NCBI GenBank assembly: GCA_905193765.1
Contig: CAJJPZ010000035.1
Coordinates: 1 to 16,881, forward strand
Length of the DNA stretch: 16,881 nt
Source of the DNA: an uncultured Eubacterium sp.
Lineage (GTDB): Bacteria; Bacillota; Clostridia; Peptostreptococcales; Anaerovoracaceae
Direction: 5' to 3'
Shown here: positions 1-6,427 of the stretch, in pieces
How the letters are laid out: every line of letters begins with the position of its first letter
How positions within the stretch are numbered: position 1 is the stretch's first letter
Made by a program: the position numbers and the translations under genes
The notes under the pieces: model-generated
The model's input: the letters and a program-made list of their open reading frames with translations, nothing else
Database searches by the model: none
Told to the model about the DNA's origin: nothing

Positions 1-1
1 A

Positions 2-234
2 TACCGGCATATAAGAACATCTAAAGAGATAATTAGAAATCTATTAAATGATTAGTGAAAAACATAAAGGTCAGGAAAGGTTACAGAGGAGCAGCATACA
101 TAAAGAGTTTTGTGAGCCCAAGACATAAGATACAAGAGGAAGTCCTGTTCAAAAGAGGAACAGTATACAGGATAACATCTGCAGTCTTTAAAGATGGCAA
201 GATATATCTTGAAGCGGAGATGGTGGAAAAATGA
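2..234 (+). pseudogene. C-terminal part of a phage ADP-ribosyltransferase (ART)-like domain, apparently frameshifted
   Basis: The frame ending at TGA 232-234 is open from base 52 and encodes about 60 residues. It reads like the end of ART exoenzyme domains, which in many Firmicutes phages are fused to the SPP1 gp7-type minor head protein. Visible are KGYRGAAYI (76-102), then QEEVLFKRGT beginning at base 133. The Q-x-E at 133-141 has the form of the C3-type catalytic Q/E-x-E, followed by the usual 'RGT-x-(Y/F)-R-I' strand and a final strand ending near 228. The same frame has stops at 22-24, 34-36 and 49-51. Frame 2 is open from base 2 to TAG 53-55 and reads YRHIRTSKEIIRNLLND, where RTS could be the ART 'STS' strand and the following helix. 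Joining frame 2 to frame 1 near base 50 gives a plausible ART tail, so I infer a one-base shift (mutation, sequencing error or recoding). A separate short gene from GTG at 55 is possible but has no ribosome site. The catalytic Arg region and any head domain lie outside the window. Confidence 0.5.
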
Positions 235-617
235 GTAAGAAAGCAAAAGAACTCTTTCCAGGATTCAATGAATACAGGAAAGAGGTAAAAGAGCTTTATA
301 ACAGGGATGTTCCTGAAGATGGAGAAAAGATGATCGTGAACGGTGTCGAATATCCGGTGAGTCCGGGATTCTATAATATTCCCGGTGAATTTCAAGCAGG
401 ATGGTGTCCAATATGCCGTGGCTGCAGGAATGAATATATAGATCTTGAACGAGAAGGTTTGTTCTGCTATAAAAAGGGCAGTCTTCCTGATGATCTGGAA
501 CACCTCTACAGCTTTCATTGTGATGATTTTGAAGCAGATCCTGACAGCATGGATTATGAGCTTGTCATGAAAGAGGTGAATGGTGAGATTGAACCGTGGA
601 AACCATCGGATGTTTGA
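231..617 (+). CDS. Hypothetical cysteine-containing protein, 128 aa, coupled to the ART fragment
   Basis: I do not recognise this family. The ATG overlaps the stop of the preceding ART-like frame as ATGA, so translation is probably coupled to it. The product is acidic and soluble, with no signal peptide or membrane segment. Residues 59-65 are CPICRGC, a CxxCxxC cluster, and further cysteines lie at 79 and 97 with His96 beside the last; together they could bind one zinc or form a small treble-clef-like knuckle. The N-terminal 25 residues are charged and probably helical (KELFPGFNEYRKEVKELY). The C-terminal 25 residues are very acidic. The tight coupling means it is made with the ART-domain protein, so it could be a partner or regulator of it, but that is inference. 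The stop at 615-617 lies 25 bases before the next start. Confidence 0.75.
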   Translation: MSKKAKELFPGFNEYRKEVKELYNRDVPEDGEKMIVNGVEYPVSPGFYNIPGEFQAGWCPICRGCRNEYIDLEREGLFCYKKGSLPDDLEHLYSFHCDDFEADPDSMDYELVMKEVNGEIEPWKPSDV

Positions 618-642
618 TATCGTGCTATGGAGGGAGAATATA

Positions 643-990
643 ATGGCAAAAGATGACTATCATGTGATCGTATATCAGATACTGGCATATCTGTACACCT
701 GCCTGAAGACGGACGAAGCTGTGGATCCGGCTCTGCTGCAGCACGACAGTAAGATGATGGATATAAACAGGAATTACTGGGTATATATAATCGAGAACCT
801 GCAGGAACAGGGATACATCAGAGGGGCAGAGCTTTCATTTGCGATGGGGCACGTGCTTGTGAATGCAGATCTATCCGCTTGCCAGATAACACCGGTAGGA
901 ATAGAATATCTATGCGATAATTCGACATTGAAAAAGGCATACAGATTTCTGAAAGAAATAAAAGGGATCGTACCATTCGATCTCATATAA
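643..990 (+). CDS. YjcQ-like family protein, first of two tandem copies
   Basis: A 115-residue protein beginning MAKDDYHVIVYQILAYLY. I chose ATG 643 rather than an in-frame start at 580 because a ribosome site (AGGGAG) lies just upstream and because the paralogue at 1031 begins with the same MAKDDY. It resembles the Bacillus YjcQ family of small winged-helix-like phage proteins. The pattern is an N-terminal helix, a middle 'ENLQEQGYIRG' helix and turn, a beta hairpin, then 'ITPVGIEYLCDNSTLKKAYRFLKEI', the C-terminal 'T-x-x-G-x-x-Y-L' signature with its final helix. The biochemical role is unknown. The fold suggests DNA or protein binding, and such genes are common beside structural modules of Firmicutes phages. 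It is followed by a 40-base spacer and the second copy. Confidence 0.75.
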   Translation: MAKDDYHVIVYQILAYLYTCLKTDEAVDPALLQHDSKMMDINRNYWVYIIENLQEQGYIRGAELSFAMGHVLVNADLSACQITPVGIEYLCDNSTLKKAYRFLKEIKGIVPFDLI

Positions 991-1030
991 ACGTAAAACA
1001 CAGGAATATAAAAACAAATGAGGTAAACCC

Positions 1031-1402
1031 ATGGCAAAAGATGATTACAGTTACGTGGTGTTCAAAATACTGACATATCTATATGGATGTTTCAAACGAA
1101 AATACAGTTTCGATAAAGATGCATTCAATAAAGCGGTAGTCAGAAAAGAAGATATAGCAGAAGAATACCTGATCGACATACTGAAGAATCTCAGCGATGA
1201 AGAAATGATAAAAGGATTGGTATTTCAGAAAATATGGGGTGGGGAATACATCCTCATATCAGATCTTTACGACATGAAGATTACAGCTAAAGGGATCAGG
1301 TATCTTGAAGATAACAGCAAAATGAAACAAATGAGAGAACATATCCTCGAAAGTGCAGGCGTGATCACGGAGCTTGTAAAGCTCGTATTCAAGTCAGTCT
1401 GA
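1031..1402 (+). CDS. YjcQ-like family protein, second tandem copy
   Basis: A 123-residue paralogue of the upstream gene. It shares the start MAKDDY, the first helix 'ILTYLYGCFK' against 'ILAYLYTCLK', the helix 'DILKNLSDEEMIKG', and the closing 'ITAKGIRYLEDNSKMKQM' motif. Most other positions differ, so the duplication looks old. A GAGGT ribosome site lies about 7 bases before the ATG. The hydrophobic C-terminal stretch 'AGVITELVKLVFKSV' probably packs as a last helix. It ends 25 bases before an intrinsic terminator, so it appears to be the last gene of the upstream transcription unit. The function is unknown; a winged-helix-type fold is inferred from the family. Confidence 0.72.
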   Translation: MAKDDYSYVVFKILTYLYGCFKRKYSFDKDAFNKAVVRKEDIAEEYLIDILKNLSDEEMIKGLVFQKIWGGEYILISDLYDMKITAKGIRYLEDNSKMKQMREHILESAGVITELVKLVFKSV

Positions 1403-1427
1403 AGAGAACATATAAGAGAAAGTACAG

Positions 1428-1452
1428 GAACCGGAAAACACCGGTTCTTTTT
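1428..1452 (+). terminator. Intrinsic terminator upstream of terL
   Basis: A perfect 7-base-pair stem GAACCGG / CCGGTTC (1428-1434 and 1441-1447) with a six-base AAAACA loop, followed at once by TTTTT. It lies between the second YjcQ-like gene and the terminase. The 84 bases between it and the terL start show a strong ribosome site but no convincing -35/-10 pair. Confidence 0.85.
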
Positions 1453-1536
1453 AGTTTATACAAAACAAGGGAGCGTGATGACCATGACATAACAGACAGG
1501 TGAAATAAAAGCACACAGTACAGATTGGAGGAGTTT

Positions 1537-2931
1537 ATGGCAGAGCTTAAAAAAGGTCGCCAGACACCGACCCAATCGGTAATATTACCCTACTCGAAGA
1601 CAAGAGGCAGCGAAGCGATAAAGCTGTACGATTCTACAGGCCGGACAGCACAGGAATGGCAGGAGCTGATGATATACGATATCATGGCGGTGAATGATGA
1701 AGATCTGTGGGTGCATACCAAGTTCGGATATTCCGTGCCACGAAGGAATGGCAAGAATGAGATAGTGGTCATCAGGGAGATGTATGGTCTTGTGAACGGT
1801 GAGCATATAATGCATACGGCACACAGGACTTCAACGACGCACAGTGCATGGGAAAGGCTTTATGACATGCTGGAAAAGGCCGGCATAGAGATAACGTCTT
1901 CATACCGTGCATACGGCAAGGAACATATCGAAGTCGAAGGTGGCGGAAAAGTGGAATTCAGGACGAGGACCACGAAAGGCGGACTCGGTGAGGGGTACGA
2001 TCTGCTTGTCATAGACGAAGCACAGGAATATCAGAGTGACCATGAGAGTGCTCTGAAATATGTGGTGACAGACAGCAGCAATCCGCAGACCATATTCTGC
2101 GGTACACCGCCTACGCCGGTATCATCAGGTACAGTCTTCACAAAATACAGGAGGAACGTCCTGTCCGGAGGAACATTCAATTCAGGATGGGCCGAGTGGT
2201 CAGTGGAATTCATGTCAGATCCACGGGACAGGGAACTGTGGTATCTGACGAACCCGTCACTGGGCACAGTCTTCACAGAAAGATCGGTGCTCGATGAGGT
2301 CGGCGATGATGAAGCGGACTTCAATATACAAAGGCTCGGTCTGTGGCTCCAGTATAATCAGAAGTCAGACATCAGTGAAGCGGAGTGGAAAGAACTCTGC
2401 TGCGGCAGTCTGCCGGTATTCCAGAAAAGTCTGTTTGTCGGCATCAAGTACGGACATGACGGCACGAATGTGGCTATGTCTGTAGCAGTGAAAACTAACA
2501 ATAAAAAGATATTCGTGGAGACTATCGACTGTCAGTCTGTAAGGAACGGCAACAGATGGATCATAGACTATCTCAGCAGCATGAAGCCGAGCCGCATAGT
2601 TATAGACGGAGCCAATGGACAGAAACTTCTTGCAGACGATCTGAAGGAGCATAGGATAAAAGGCACGATACTTCCCACAGTCAAGGAGGTCATAGTAGCA
2701 AACACTGCTTTTGAATCAGCACTGTTTGCAGGGACCGTCTGTCATATGGACCAGCCGTCTGTGCGGCAGGTAGTCAGCAACTGCGAAAAAAGAGCTATCG
2801 GCAGTAATGGAGGTTTCGGATATAAGCCTATAAAGGAAGGCGTGGAGATAGCCATCCTGGACAGCATCATACTCGCACACTGGGCATGTTCCAAGAGCAG
2901 GGAAAGAAGAAAACAGAAGATAAGTTATTAA
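1537..2931 (+). CDS. terL: Phage terminase large subunit (DNA packaging ATPase and nuclease)
   Basis: The 464-residue motor that translocates and cuts phage DNA at the portal. I chose ATG 1537 over TTG 1525 because GGAGGAG at 1527-1533 is a good ribosome site for it. ATPase domain: Walker A SVPRRNGKN (residues 66-74), Walker B DLLVIDEA (155-162) with catalytic Glu161, and coupling motif TIFCGT (185-190). Nuclease domain: VGIKYGHDGT (301-310), VIDG with Asp357, and a final acidic position at Asp442 in AILDSI. The usual first nuclease Asp is Lys304; Asp308 in the HDG turn may serve. To my recollection a 'VG(V/I)K(F/Y)xxDG' form is normal in one branch of HK97-type terminases, so this is probably not damage. 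No small terminase gene is adjacent, and scaffold and capsid follow without a portal gene between. It is bracketed by terminators at 1428-1452 and 2931-2957. Confidence 0.95.
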   Translation: MAELKKGRQTPTQSVILPYSKTRGSEAIKLYDSTGRTAQEWQELMIYDIMAVNDEDLWVHTKFGYSVPRRNGKNEIVVIREMYGLVNGEHIMHTAHRTSTTHSAWERLYDMLEKAGIEITSSYRAYGKEHIEVEGGGKVEFRTRTTKGGLGEGYDLLVIDEAQEYQSDHESALKYVVTDSSNPQTIFCGTPPTPVSSGTVFTKYRRNVLSGGTFNSGWAEWSVEFMSDPRDRELWYLTNPSLGTVFTERSVLDEVGDDEADFNIQRLGLWLQYNQKSDISEAEWKELCCGSLPVFQKSLFVGIKYGHDGTNVAMSVAVKTNNKKIFVETIDCQSVRNGNRWIIDYLSSMKPSRIVIDGANGQKLLADDLKEHRIKGTILPTVKEVIVANTAFESALFAGTVCHMDQPSVRQVVSNCEKRAIGSNGGFGYKPIKEGVEIAILDSIILAHWACSKSRERRKQKISY

Positions 2932-2957
2932 AGGCCGGTATGATATCGGTCTTTTTT
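2931..2957 (+). terminator. Intrinsic terminator immediately after terL
   Basis: The hairpin begins on the last base of the terL stop codon. AAGGCCGGT (2931-2939) pairs with ATCGGTCTT (2945-2953) with two G-U pairs and a five-base loop, and a TTTTTT run covers 2952-2957. Only 43 bases separate it from the scaffold start and they hold no recognisable promoter, so capsid genes are either read through it or served by a promoter I cannot see. Confidence 0.8.
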
Positions 2958-3000
2958 ATAGATTACCGATACCGCCGGGTCAAGAAGGGAGAAAAACAAA

Positions 3001-3504
3001 ATGGCATTTGAAGCGATCACAACACAGGAGCAGCTCGACAGCATCATAGGTGAGAGGCTCAAAAGAGAAAGAGAAACAGTAGAAAAGAAACTCAGGGAAA
3101 GCATCGAGAAAGAGTATCTCGAAAAGTATGGTGATTACGAAGAACTGAAAACGAAAACAGATGAGTACGGCAGGCAGATCGAGGGATTCAATCAGACAAT
3201 CAAAGAAAATTCAGAAAAAATTGCAGGATATGAGAAATCATCCGGGGAGATGCAGGCTAAACTGAAAAAGTATGAAATGGACTCGATGAAGATGAAGATA
3301 GCCCATGAAGCAGGTATACCCTTTGAACTGGCATCGAGGCTTTCAGGAGAAGATGAAGCCGCTATAAGAAAAGATGCAGAAAGTATATCGAAGTTCATAT
3401 CAAATAAGAAAACATCTGCGCCGCTGGCGTCTGCAGATCCTGAGAAACTGGACAGCAAGCAGATCGCAATGAAAAGTATGCTCGATAATCTGAAAGGAGA
3501 GTAA
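3001..3504 (+). CDS. Capsid scaffolding protein (DUF4355/Gp20-like)
   Basis: A 167-residue highly charged protein, almost all predicted helix. The N-terminus 'TTQEQLDSIIGERLKRERE' and a long Glu/Lys-rich coiled coil over residues 15-100 match the DUF4355 / phage minor structural GP20-type scaffolds. Residues 100-135 (AHEAGIPFELASRLSGEDE) match the conserved 'A-x-x-x-G-(I/L)-P-x-x-L-A-x-x-L' element of that family. Its role is to template assembly of capsid protein inside the procapsid and then leave or be degraded. It is followed after three bases by the major capsid gene, the standard order. A GGGAG ribosome site precedes the ATG. Confidence 0.87.
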   Translation: MAFEAITTQEQLDSIIGERLKRERETVEKKLRESIEKEYLEKYGDYEELKTKTDEYGRQIEGFNQTIKENSEKIAGYEKSSGEMQAKLKKYEMDSMKMKIAHEAGIPFELASRLSGEDEAAIRKDAESISKFISNKKTSAPLASADPEKLDSKQIAMKSMLDNLKGE

Positions 3505-3507
3505 AAT

Positions 3508-4386
3508 ATGGCAACAACAAAAGGTAGTTTATTCGATCCGTCACTGGTAAAGGATCTCATTTCCAAGGTAAAGGGAAAGTCATCACTGGCAAAGCTGTCA
3601 GCCCAGACTCCGATACCGTTCAACGGACTCAAGGAGTTCGTGTTCAGCATGGACAATGAAGTCGATATCGTTGCAGAGGGAGGTAAAAAAACAGAAGGAG
3701 GCATATCCCTGGCACCTGTGACCATCGTTCCTATAAAGTTCGAATATGGTGCAAGAGTATCTGATGAGTTCATGTTCGCAAAGGAAGAGGCACAGCTTGA
3801 TATCCTGGCTGCATTCAATGACGGTTTTGCAATGAAAGTGGCAAAGGGTCTTGACCTTGCTGCTATGCATGGTATCAATCCAAGGACAGGAACTGCATCT
3901 GCAGTGGTAGGTGATAATAATTTTGATTCAAAGGTCACACAGAAAGTCACTTATGCATCAGCAACGCCTGATGATAACCTTGAAGCGGCTATAGCGCTTG
4001 TGAACGGATCAGACGGTGACATGAGCGGAATGGCACTGTCAAAGGCTTTTGGTGCAGCAATGGCCAAGGTGAAGGCTAACGGCATCAAACTCTATCCTGA
4101 ATTTGCATTCGGAGCATCTCCGGACAGCTTTGGAGGTATCGGTGTGGATGTGAACTCCACAGTATCAGGAGGAAGTGCAAAGGATCACGCTATAGTTGGC
4201 GACTTCCAGAATGGATTCAAGTGGGGATATTCAAAGGAAATACCGCTTGAGATCATAGAGTATGGTGATCCTGACAATTCAGGAAAGGACCTGAAAGGAT
4301 ATAATCAGGTATATCTGCGTGCAGAGGTTTATCTCGGATGGGGCATACTGCTGCCGTCGTCATTCGCACGTATAGCAGAGGAGTAG
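3508..4386 (+). CDS. Major capsid protein, HK97 fold
   Basis: A 292-residue shell protein. The N-terminal helix region 'DPSLVKDLISKVKGKSSLAKLS' leads into an E-loop-like stretch with 'SMDNEVDIVAEGGKKTEGG' (residues 47-65) and the spine-region sequence 'EYGARVSDEFMFAKEE', all typical of Phage_capsid-type proteins of Firmicutes siphophages. The 'AMHGINPRTGT' segment in the middle and the C-terminal 'YLRAEVYLGWGILLPSSFARI' strand are also characteristic. The length suits a protein with a separate scaffold, as here, rather than a fused delta domain. The ATG follows the scaffold stop by three bases and the ribosome site GGAG lies inside the scaffold end. Confidence 0.93.
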   Translation: MATTKGSLFDPSLVKDLISKVKGKSSLAKLSAQTPIPFNGLKEFVFSMDNEVDIVAEGGKKTEGGISLAPVTIVPIKFEYGARVSDEFMFAKEEAQLDILAAFNDGFAMKVAKGLDLAAMHGINPRTGTASAVVGDNNFDSKVTQKVTYASATPDDNLEAAIALVNGSDGDMSGMALSKAFGAAMAKVKANGIKLYPEFAFGASPDSFGGIGVDVNSTVSGGSAKDHAIVGDFQNGFKWGYSKEIPLEIIEYGDPDNSGKDLKGYNQVYLRAEVYLGWGILLPSSFARIAEE

Positions 4387-4396
4387 GAGGCTGCAT

Positions 4397-4555
4397 ATGA
4401 AGTACATCAACAAAGTAACAGGCATCGTGATAGATGTGGATTCAAAAATCAGCGGCGGGGACTGGAAGAAGGTCCGGGAAAAGACTGATAAAGAAAATCC
4501 CGCCAAGGAACCTGAAGCGGAATCTGCAGCAGATGAAAGTGAAACTGATGAGTAA
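4397..4555 (+). CDS. Small acidic protein following the capsid gene, 52 aa
   Basis: A short gene with an AGGAGG ribosome site (4385-4390) just before its ATG. It encodes 52 residues: an N-terminal strand-like part MKYINKVTGIVIDVDSKISG, then a GDW motif, then a charged tail rich in Glu, Asp and Lys. Tiny proteins of the pattern 'V-T-G-x-V-I-x-V-x-S-x-I-x-G-G-D-W' lie directly after the major capsid gene in many Firmicutes siphophages (DUF7302-like, from memory). A role as capsid accessory or decoration protein is a guess. Its last eight bases overlap the start of the next gene. Confidence 0.75.
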   Translation: MKYINKVTGIVIDVDSKISGGDWKKVREKTDKENPAKEPEAESAADESETDE

Positions 4556-4949
4556 TTTTGCAAGTATACAGGATGTTACAGATCTGTGGAGAGCACTCAC
4601 GCCGGAGGAACAGATTCGGTGTGAAGCTCTCCTGGAAACAGTATCGGCTTCTTTGAGGTATGAAGCATATAAGGTCGGCAAAGACCTGGATGTGATGATA
4701 TCGGAAAATGAAGCTCTGAAAGAAGTCGCAAAGTCGGTGACAGTCGATGTTGCTGCCAGGACGCTCATGACATCAACAGATGCAGAACCTATGACACAGA
4801 TGTCTCAGTCGGCTCTTGGATATTCCGTATCCGGTACATATCTCGTTCCCGGAGGCGGTCTGTTCATAAAGAGATCTGAGCTTGCAAGGCTGGGGCTTCG
4901 CAGGCAGAAATACGGAGTGATAGATTTATGGGAATCATCAGAGGAATAG
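4548..4949 (+). CDS. Head-tail adaptor, Gp19/Gp15/Gp42-like
   Basis: A 133-residue connector protein that adds to the portal ring after DNA packaging. I chose ATG 4548 (MSNFASIQDV) because the family starts there; the frame is open further upstream, but that part overlaps the 52-residue acidic gene and does not look conserved. The N-terminus 'FASIQDVTDLWRALTPEEQIRCEALLETVSASLR' is the family signature (phage Gp19/Gp15/Gp42). The C-terminus has the matching 'SGTYLVPGGGLFIKRSELARLGL' end, with a helical core between. It overlaps the upstream gene by eight bases and the downstream one by 22, so translation is probably coupled. Confidence 0.9.
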   Translation: MSNFASIQDVTDLWRALTPEEQIRCEALLETVSASLRYEAYKVGKDLDVMISENEALKEVAKSVTVDVAARTLMTSTDAEPMTQMSQSALGYSVSGTYLVPGGGLFIKRSELARLGLRRQKYGVIDLWESSEE

Positions 4950-5269
4950 ATGTGACGATATATGACAGGGTGCGGACGGGAACAGATGGCTTCGGAAGAC
5001 CGGTCTATGATGAAGTACCGGAAGTTGTAAGAAATGTCCTTGTGCAGCCAGGAACGGCCAGTGAAGTTCTGGACGCATTGAACCTTACAGGAAAGAAAGC
5101 GGTATACACGATGGCGATACCAAAAGGTGACACGCACGAATGGAGGAACAGAAGAGTGACTTTCTTCGGACAGGATTTCATGACATTCGGGGAGCCGGTC
5201 AGAGGGATAGATGATCTGATACCGATGGAATGGAACCAGAAAGTTATGGTGGAGGTATATGAGCAGTAA
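4928..5269 (+). CDS. Head closure / head-tail joining protein
   Basis: A 113-residue, mostly beta-sheet protein. The pattern 'VTIYDRVRTGTDGFGRPVYDE', then 'NVLVQPG', the central 'NLTGKKAVYTMAIPKGD' with an H-E-W, and 'FFGQDFMTFGEPVRG' is that of small head-tail proteins of Firmicutes siphophages placed between the adaptor and tail completion genes. These are thought to correspond to SPP1 gp16, the closure ring. The ATG lies inside the end of the adaptor gene with GGAG at 4915-4918 as ribosome site. The exact role rests on gene order and family resemblance. Confidence 0.8.
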   Translation: MGIIRGIDVTIYDRVRTGTDGFGRPVYDEVPEVVRNVLVQPGTASEVLDALNLTGKKAVYTMAIPKGDTHEWRNRRVTFFGQDFMTFGEPVRGIDDLIPMEWNQKVMVEVYEQ

Positions 5270-5498
5270 GATCAGAGTGAAACTCAACAAGGCAGGTGTC
5301 CGGGAACTTTTGAAAAGCAGTGAGATGCAGACCATATGCATGGAACATGCACACAGGATACAGCAGACTGCAGGAATTGATTATGAAGCTGGTGAACGGC
5401 ATTATCCTGAAAGAGCCGGTGCAGCGGTGTATCCGGCAAATGATAAAGGATATTATGATAATCTCAAAAACAATACTTTATTGAAGGTAGTGAGATGA
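5259..5498 (+). CDS. Tail completion protein, HK97 gp10-like
   Basis: A 79-residue protein beginning MSSKIRVKLNKAGVRELLKS, the N-terminus of HK97-gp10/minor capsid-type proteins, where 'N-x-A-G-V-R-E-L-L-x-S-x-E-M' is well conserved. The C-terminal 'DNLKNNTLLKVVR' also fits. At 79 residues it is shorter than the usual 100 or more: the middle (residues 42-65) is brief, but the ends are intact and no frameshift shows, so it is probably a compact member. It sits at the head-tail joint. It has a GGAGG site at 5251-5255, overlaps the upstream gene by 11 bases, and overlaps the downstream one by ATGA. Confidence 0.8.
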   Translation: MSSKIRVKLNKAGVRELLKSSEMQTICMEHAHRIQQTAGIDYEAGERHYPERAGAAVYPANDKGYYDNLKNNTLLKVVR

Positions 5499-5833
5499 TA
5501 GAAAAAACAGTTTTGGAACACCTGCGCCGTGAGCTTGGCCAGGTGCCGGTTTATATGGAATATCCGGATAAAAAAGAAACTACGTTCGTAGTTATCGAAA
5601 AAACAGGTTCAGGTATAACTAACGGGATAAGATCCGCCACGATTGCAGTGCAGTCGCTGGCGGATTCTTTGTATAATGCAGCGGTACTCAATGAAAAGGT
5701 AAAAACTGCGATGGACAGTCTCATAATGAACGACGAGATATGCAGGGTATCGCTTGACAGTGATTACAATTTTACTGACACACAGACAAAGCATTATCGC
5801 TATCAGGCTGTGTATCAGCTGATACATTATTGA
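5495..5833 (+). CDS. Tail terminator (tail-to-head joining) protein
   Basis: A 112-residue protein that caps the tail tube and ends its polymerisation. The pattern 'VPVYMEYPDKKETTFVVIEKTG' near residues 17-38, the helix 'ATIAVQSLADSLYNAAVLNEKVKTAM', and 'SDYNFTDTQTKHYRYQAVYQL' at the C-terminus are those of the tail terminator group in Firmicutes siphophages, next to the tail completion gene and before the major tail protein. The ATG overlaps the preceding stop (ATGA). Confidence 0.83.
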   Translation: MIEKTVLEHLRRELGQVPVYMEYPDKKETTFVVIEKTGSGITNGIRSATIAVQSLADSLYNAAVLNEKVKTAMDSLIMNDEICRVSLDSDYNFTDTQTKHYRYQAVYQLIHY

Positions 5834-5848
5834 TTTCAGGAGGAAAAT

Positions 5849-6403
5849 ATGAGTGAAAATGGAAAGGTGACGGTAGGAAAACCAAAAACCGGAGGTGCTG
5901 TGTTCAGAGCGCCGCTTGGGACGGCACTGCCGACAAGCGCAACAGCAGCACTTGATAAGGCTTTCGTAAGCATGGGATACATCAGTGAAGATGGTGTCAC
6001 GAATGAGAACACAAGGGAATCAGAGGAAATAAAGGACTGGGGCGGTAACACTGTACTTACGCCTCAGACTTCAAAGACTGATAAATTTTCCATGTCATTT
6101 ATGGATACCAAAGATGTGAATGTAATGAAAGCTGTATATGGAGACGGCAATGTGACAGGTACGCTCGATGCCGGTATAACTGTGAAAGTGAACGCCAAAG
6201 AACTCGAAGCGGCTGCATGGGTCGTGGATATGGTAACGACTGGTGGCGATCCCAAGAGGATATGCATTCCTAACGGAACCGTATCTGAAATCGGAGAGAT
6301 AAAGTACGCCAGTGGTGAAGCAGTGCTGTTCGAAACGACGATTTCATGTCTGCCGGACAGTGATGAGAATACACATTATGAATACCTGCAGAAAAAACAG
6401 TAG
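5849..6403 (+). CDS. Major tail tube protein
   Basis: A 184-residue protein that stacks as rings to form the tail tube. The sequence is rich in beta strands and small residues. 'VFRAPLGTALPTSATAALDKAFVSMGYISEDGVT' at residues 18-51 is the conserved start of major tail proteins in this phage group. The internal 'SFMDTKDVNVMKAVYG' and the C-terminal beta hairpin also fit. A strong AGGAGG site precedes the ATG. A 20-base gap leads to the tail chaperone pair, as is standard. Confidence 0.88.
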   Translation: MSENGKVTVGKPKTGGAVFRAPLGTALPTSATAALDKAFVSMGYISEDGVTNENTRESEEIKDWGGNTVLTPQTSKTDKFSMSFMDTKDVNVMKAVYGDGNVTGTLDAGITVKVNAKELEAAAWVVDMVTTGGDPKRICIPNGTVSEIGEIKYASGEAVLFETTISCLPDSDENTHYEYLQKKQ

Positions 6404-6412
6404 GCAGGGAAC

Positions 6413-6427
6413 AGGAGGAAGATGTGA
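6413..6427 (+). promoter_or_regulatory. Ribosome site and nested ATG/GTG start of the tail chaperone
   Basis: AGGAGG (6413-6418) precedes GATGTGA. The ATG at 6422 is followed immediately by TGA, so it can make only one residue. The GTG at 6424 opens the real frame and stands at the better distance (five bases) from the ribosome site. Confidence 0.7.

Noticed and set aside
81..518. Minus-strand frame of 145 codons opposite the ART and cysteine gene
   Set aside because: No ribosome site or family, and all other genes run on the + strand.
580..642. Upstream extension of the first YjcQ-like gene from 580
   Set aside because: It overlaps the preceding gene, has no ribosome site, and the paralogue starts with the same MAKDDY found at 643.
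1453..1536. Promoter for terL
   Set aside because: I looked for a -35/-10 pair in these 84 bases and saw none good enough to report.
4434..4547. Upstream extension of the Gp19-like adaptor from 4434
   Set aside because: The extra residues are basic and unlike the family; they are a second frame of the 52-residue acidic gene.
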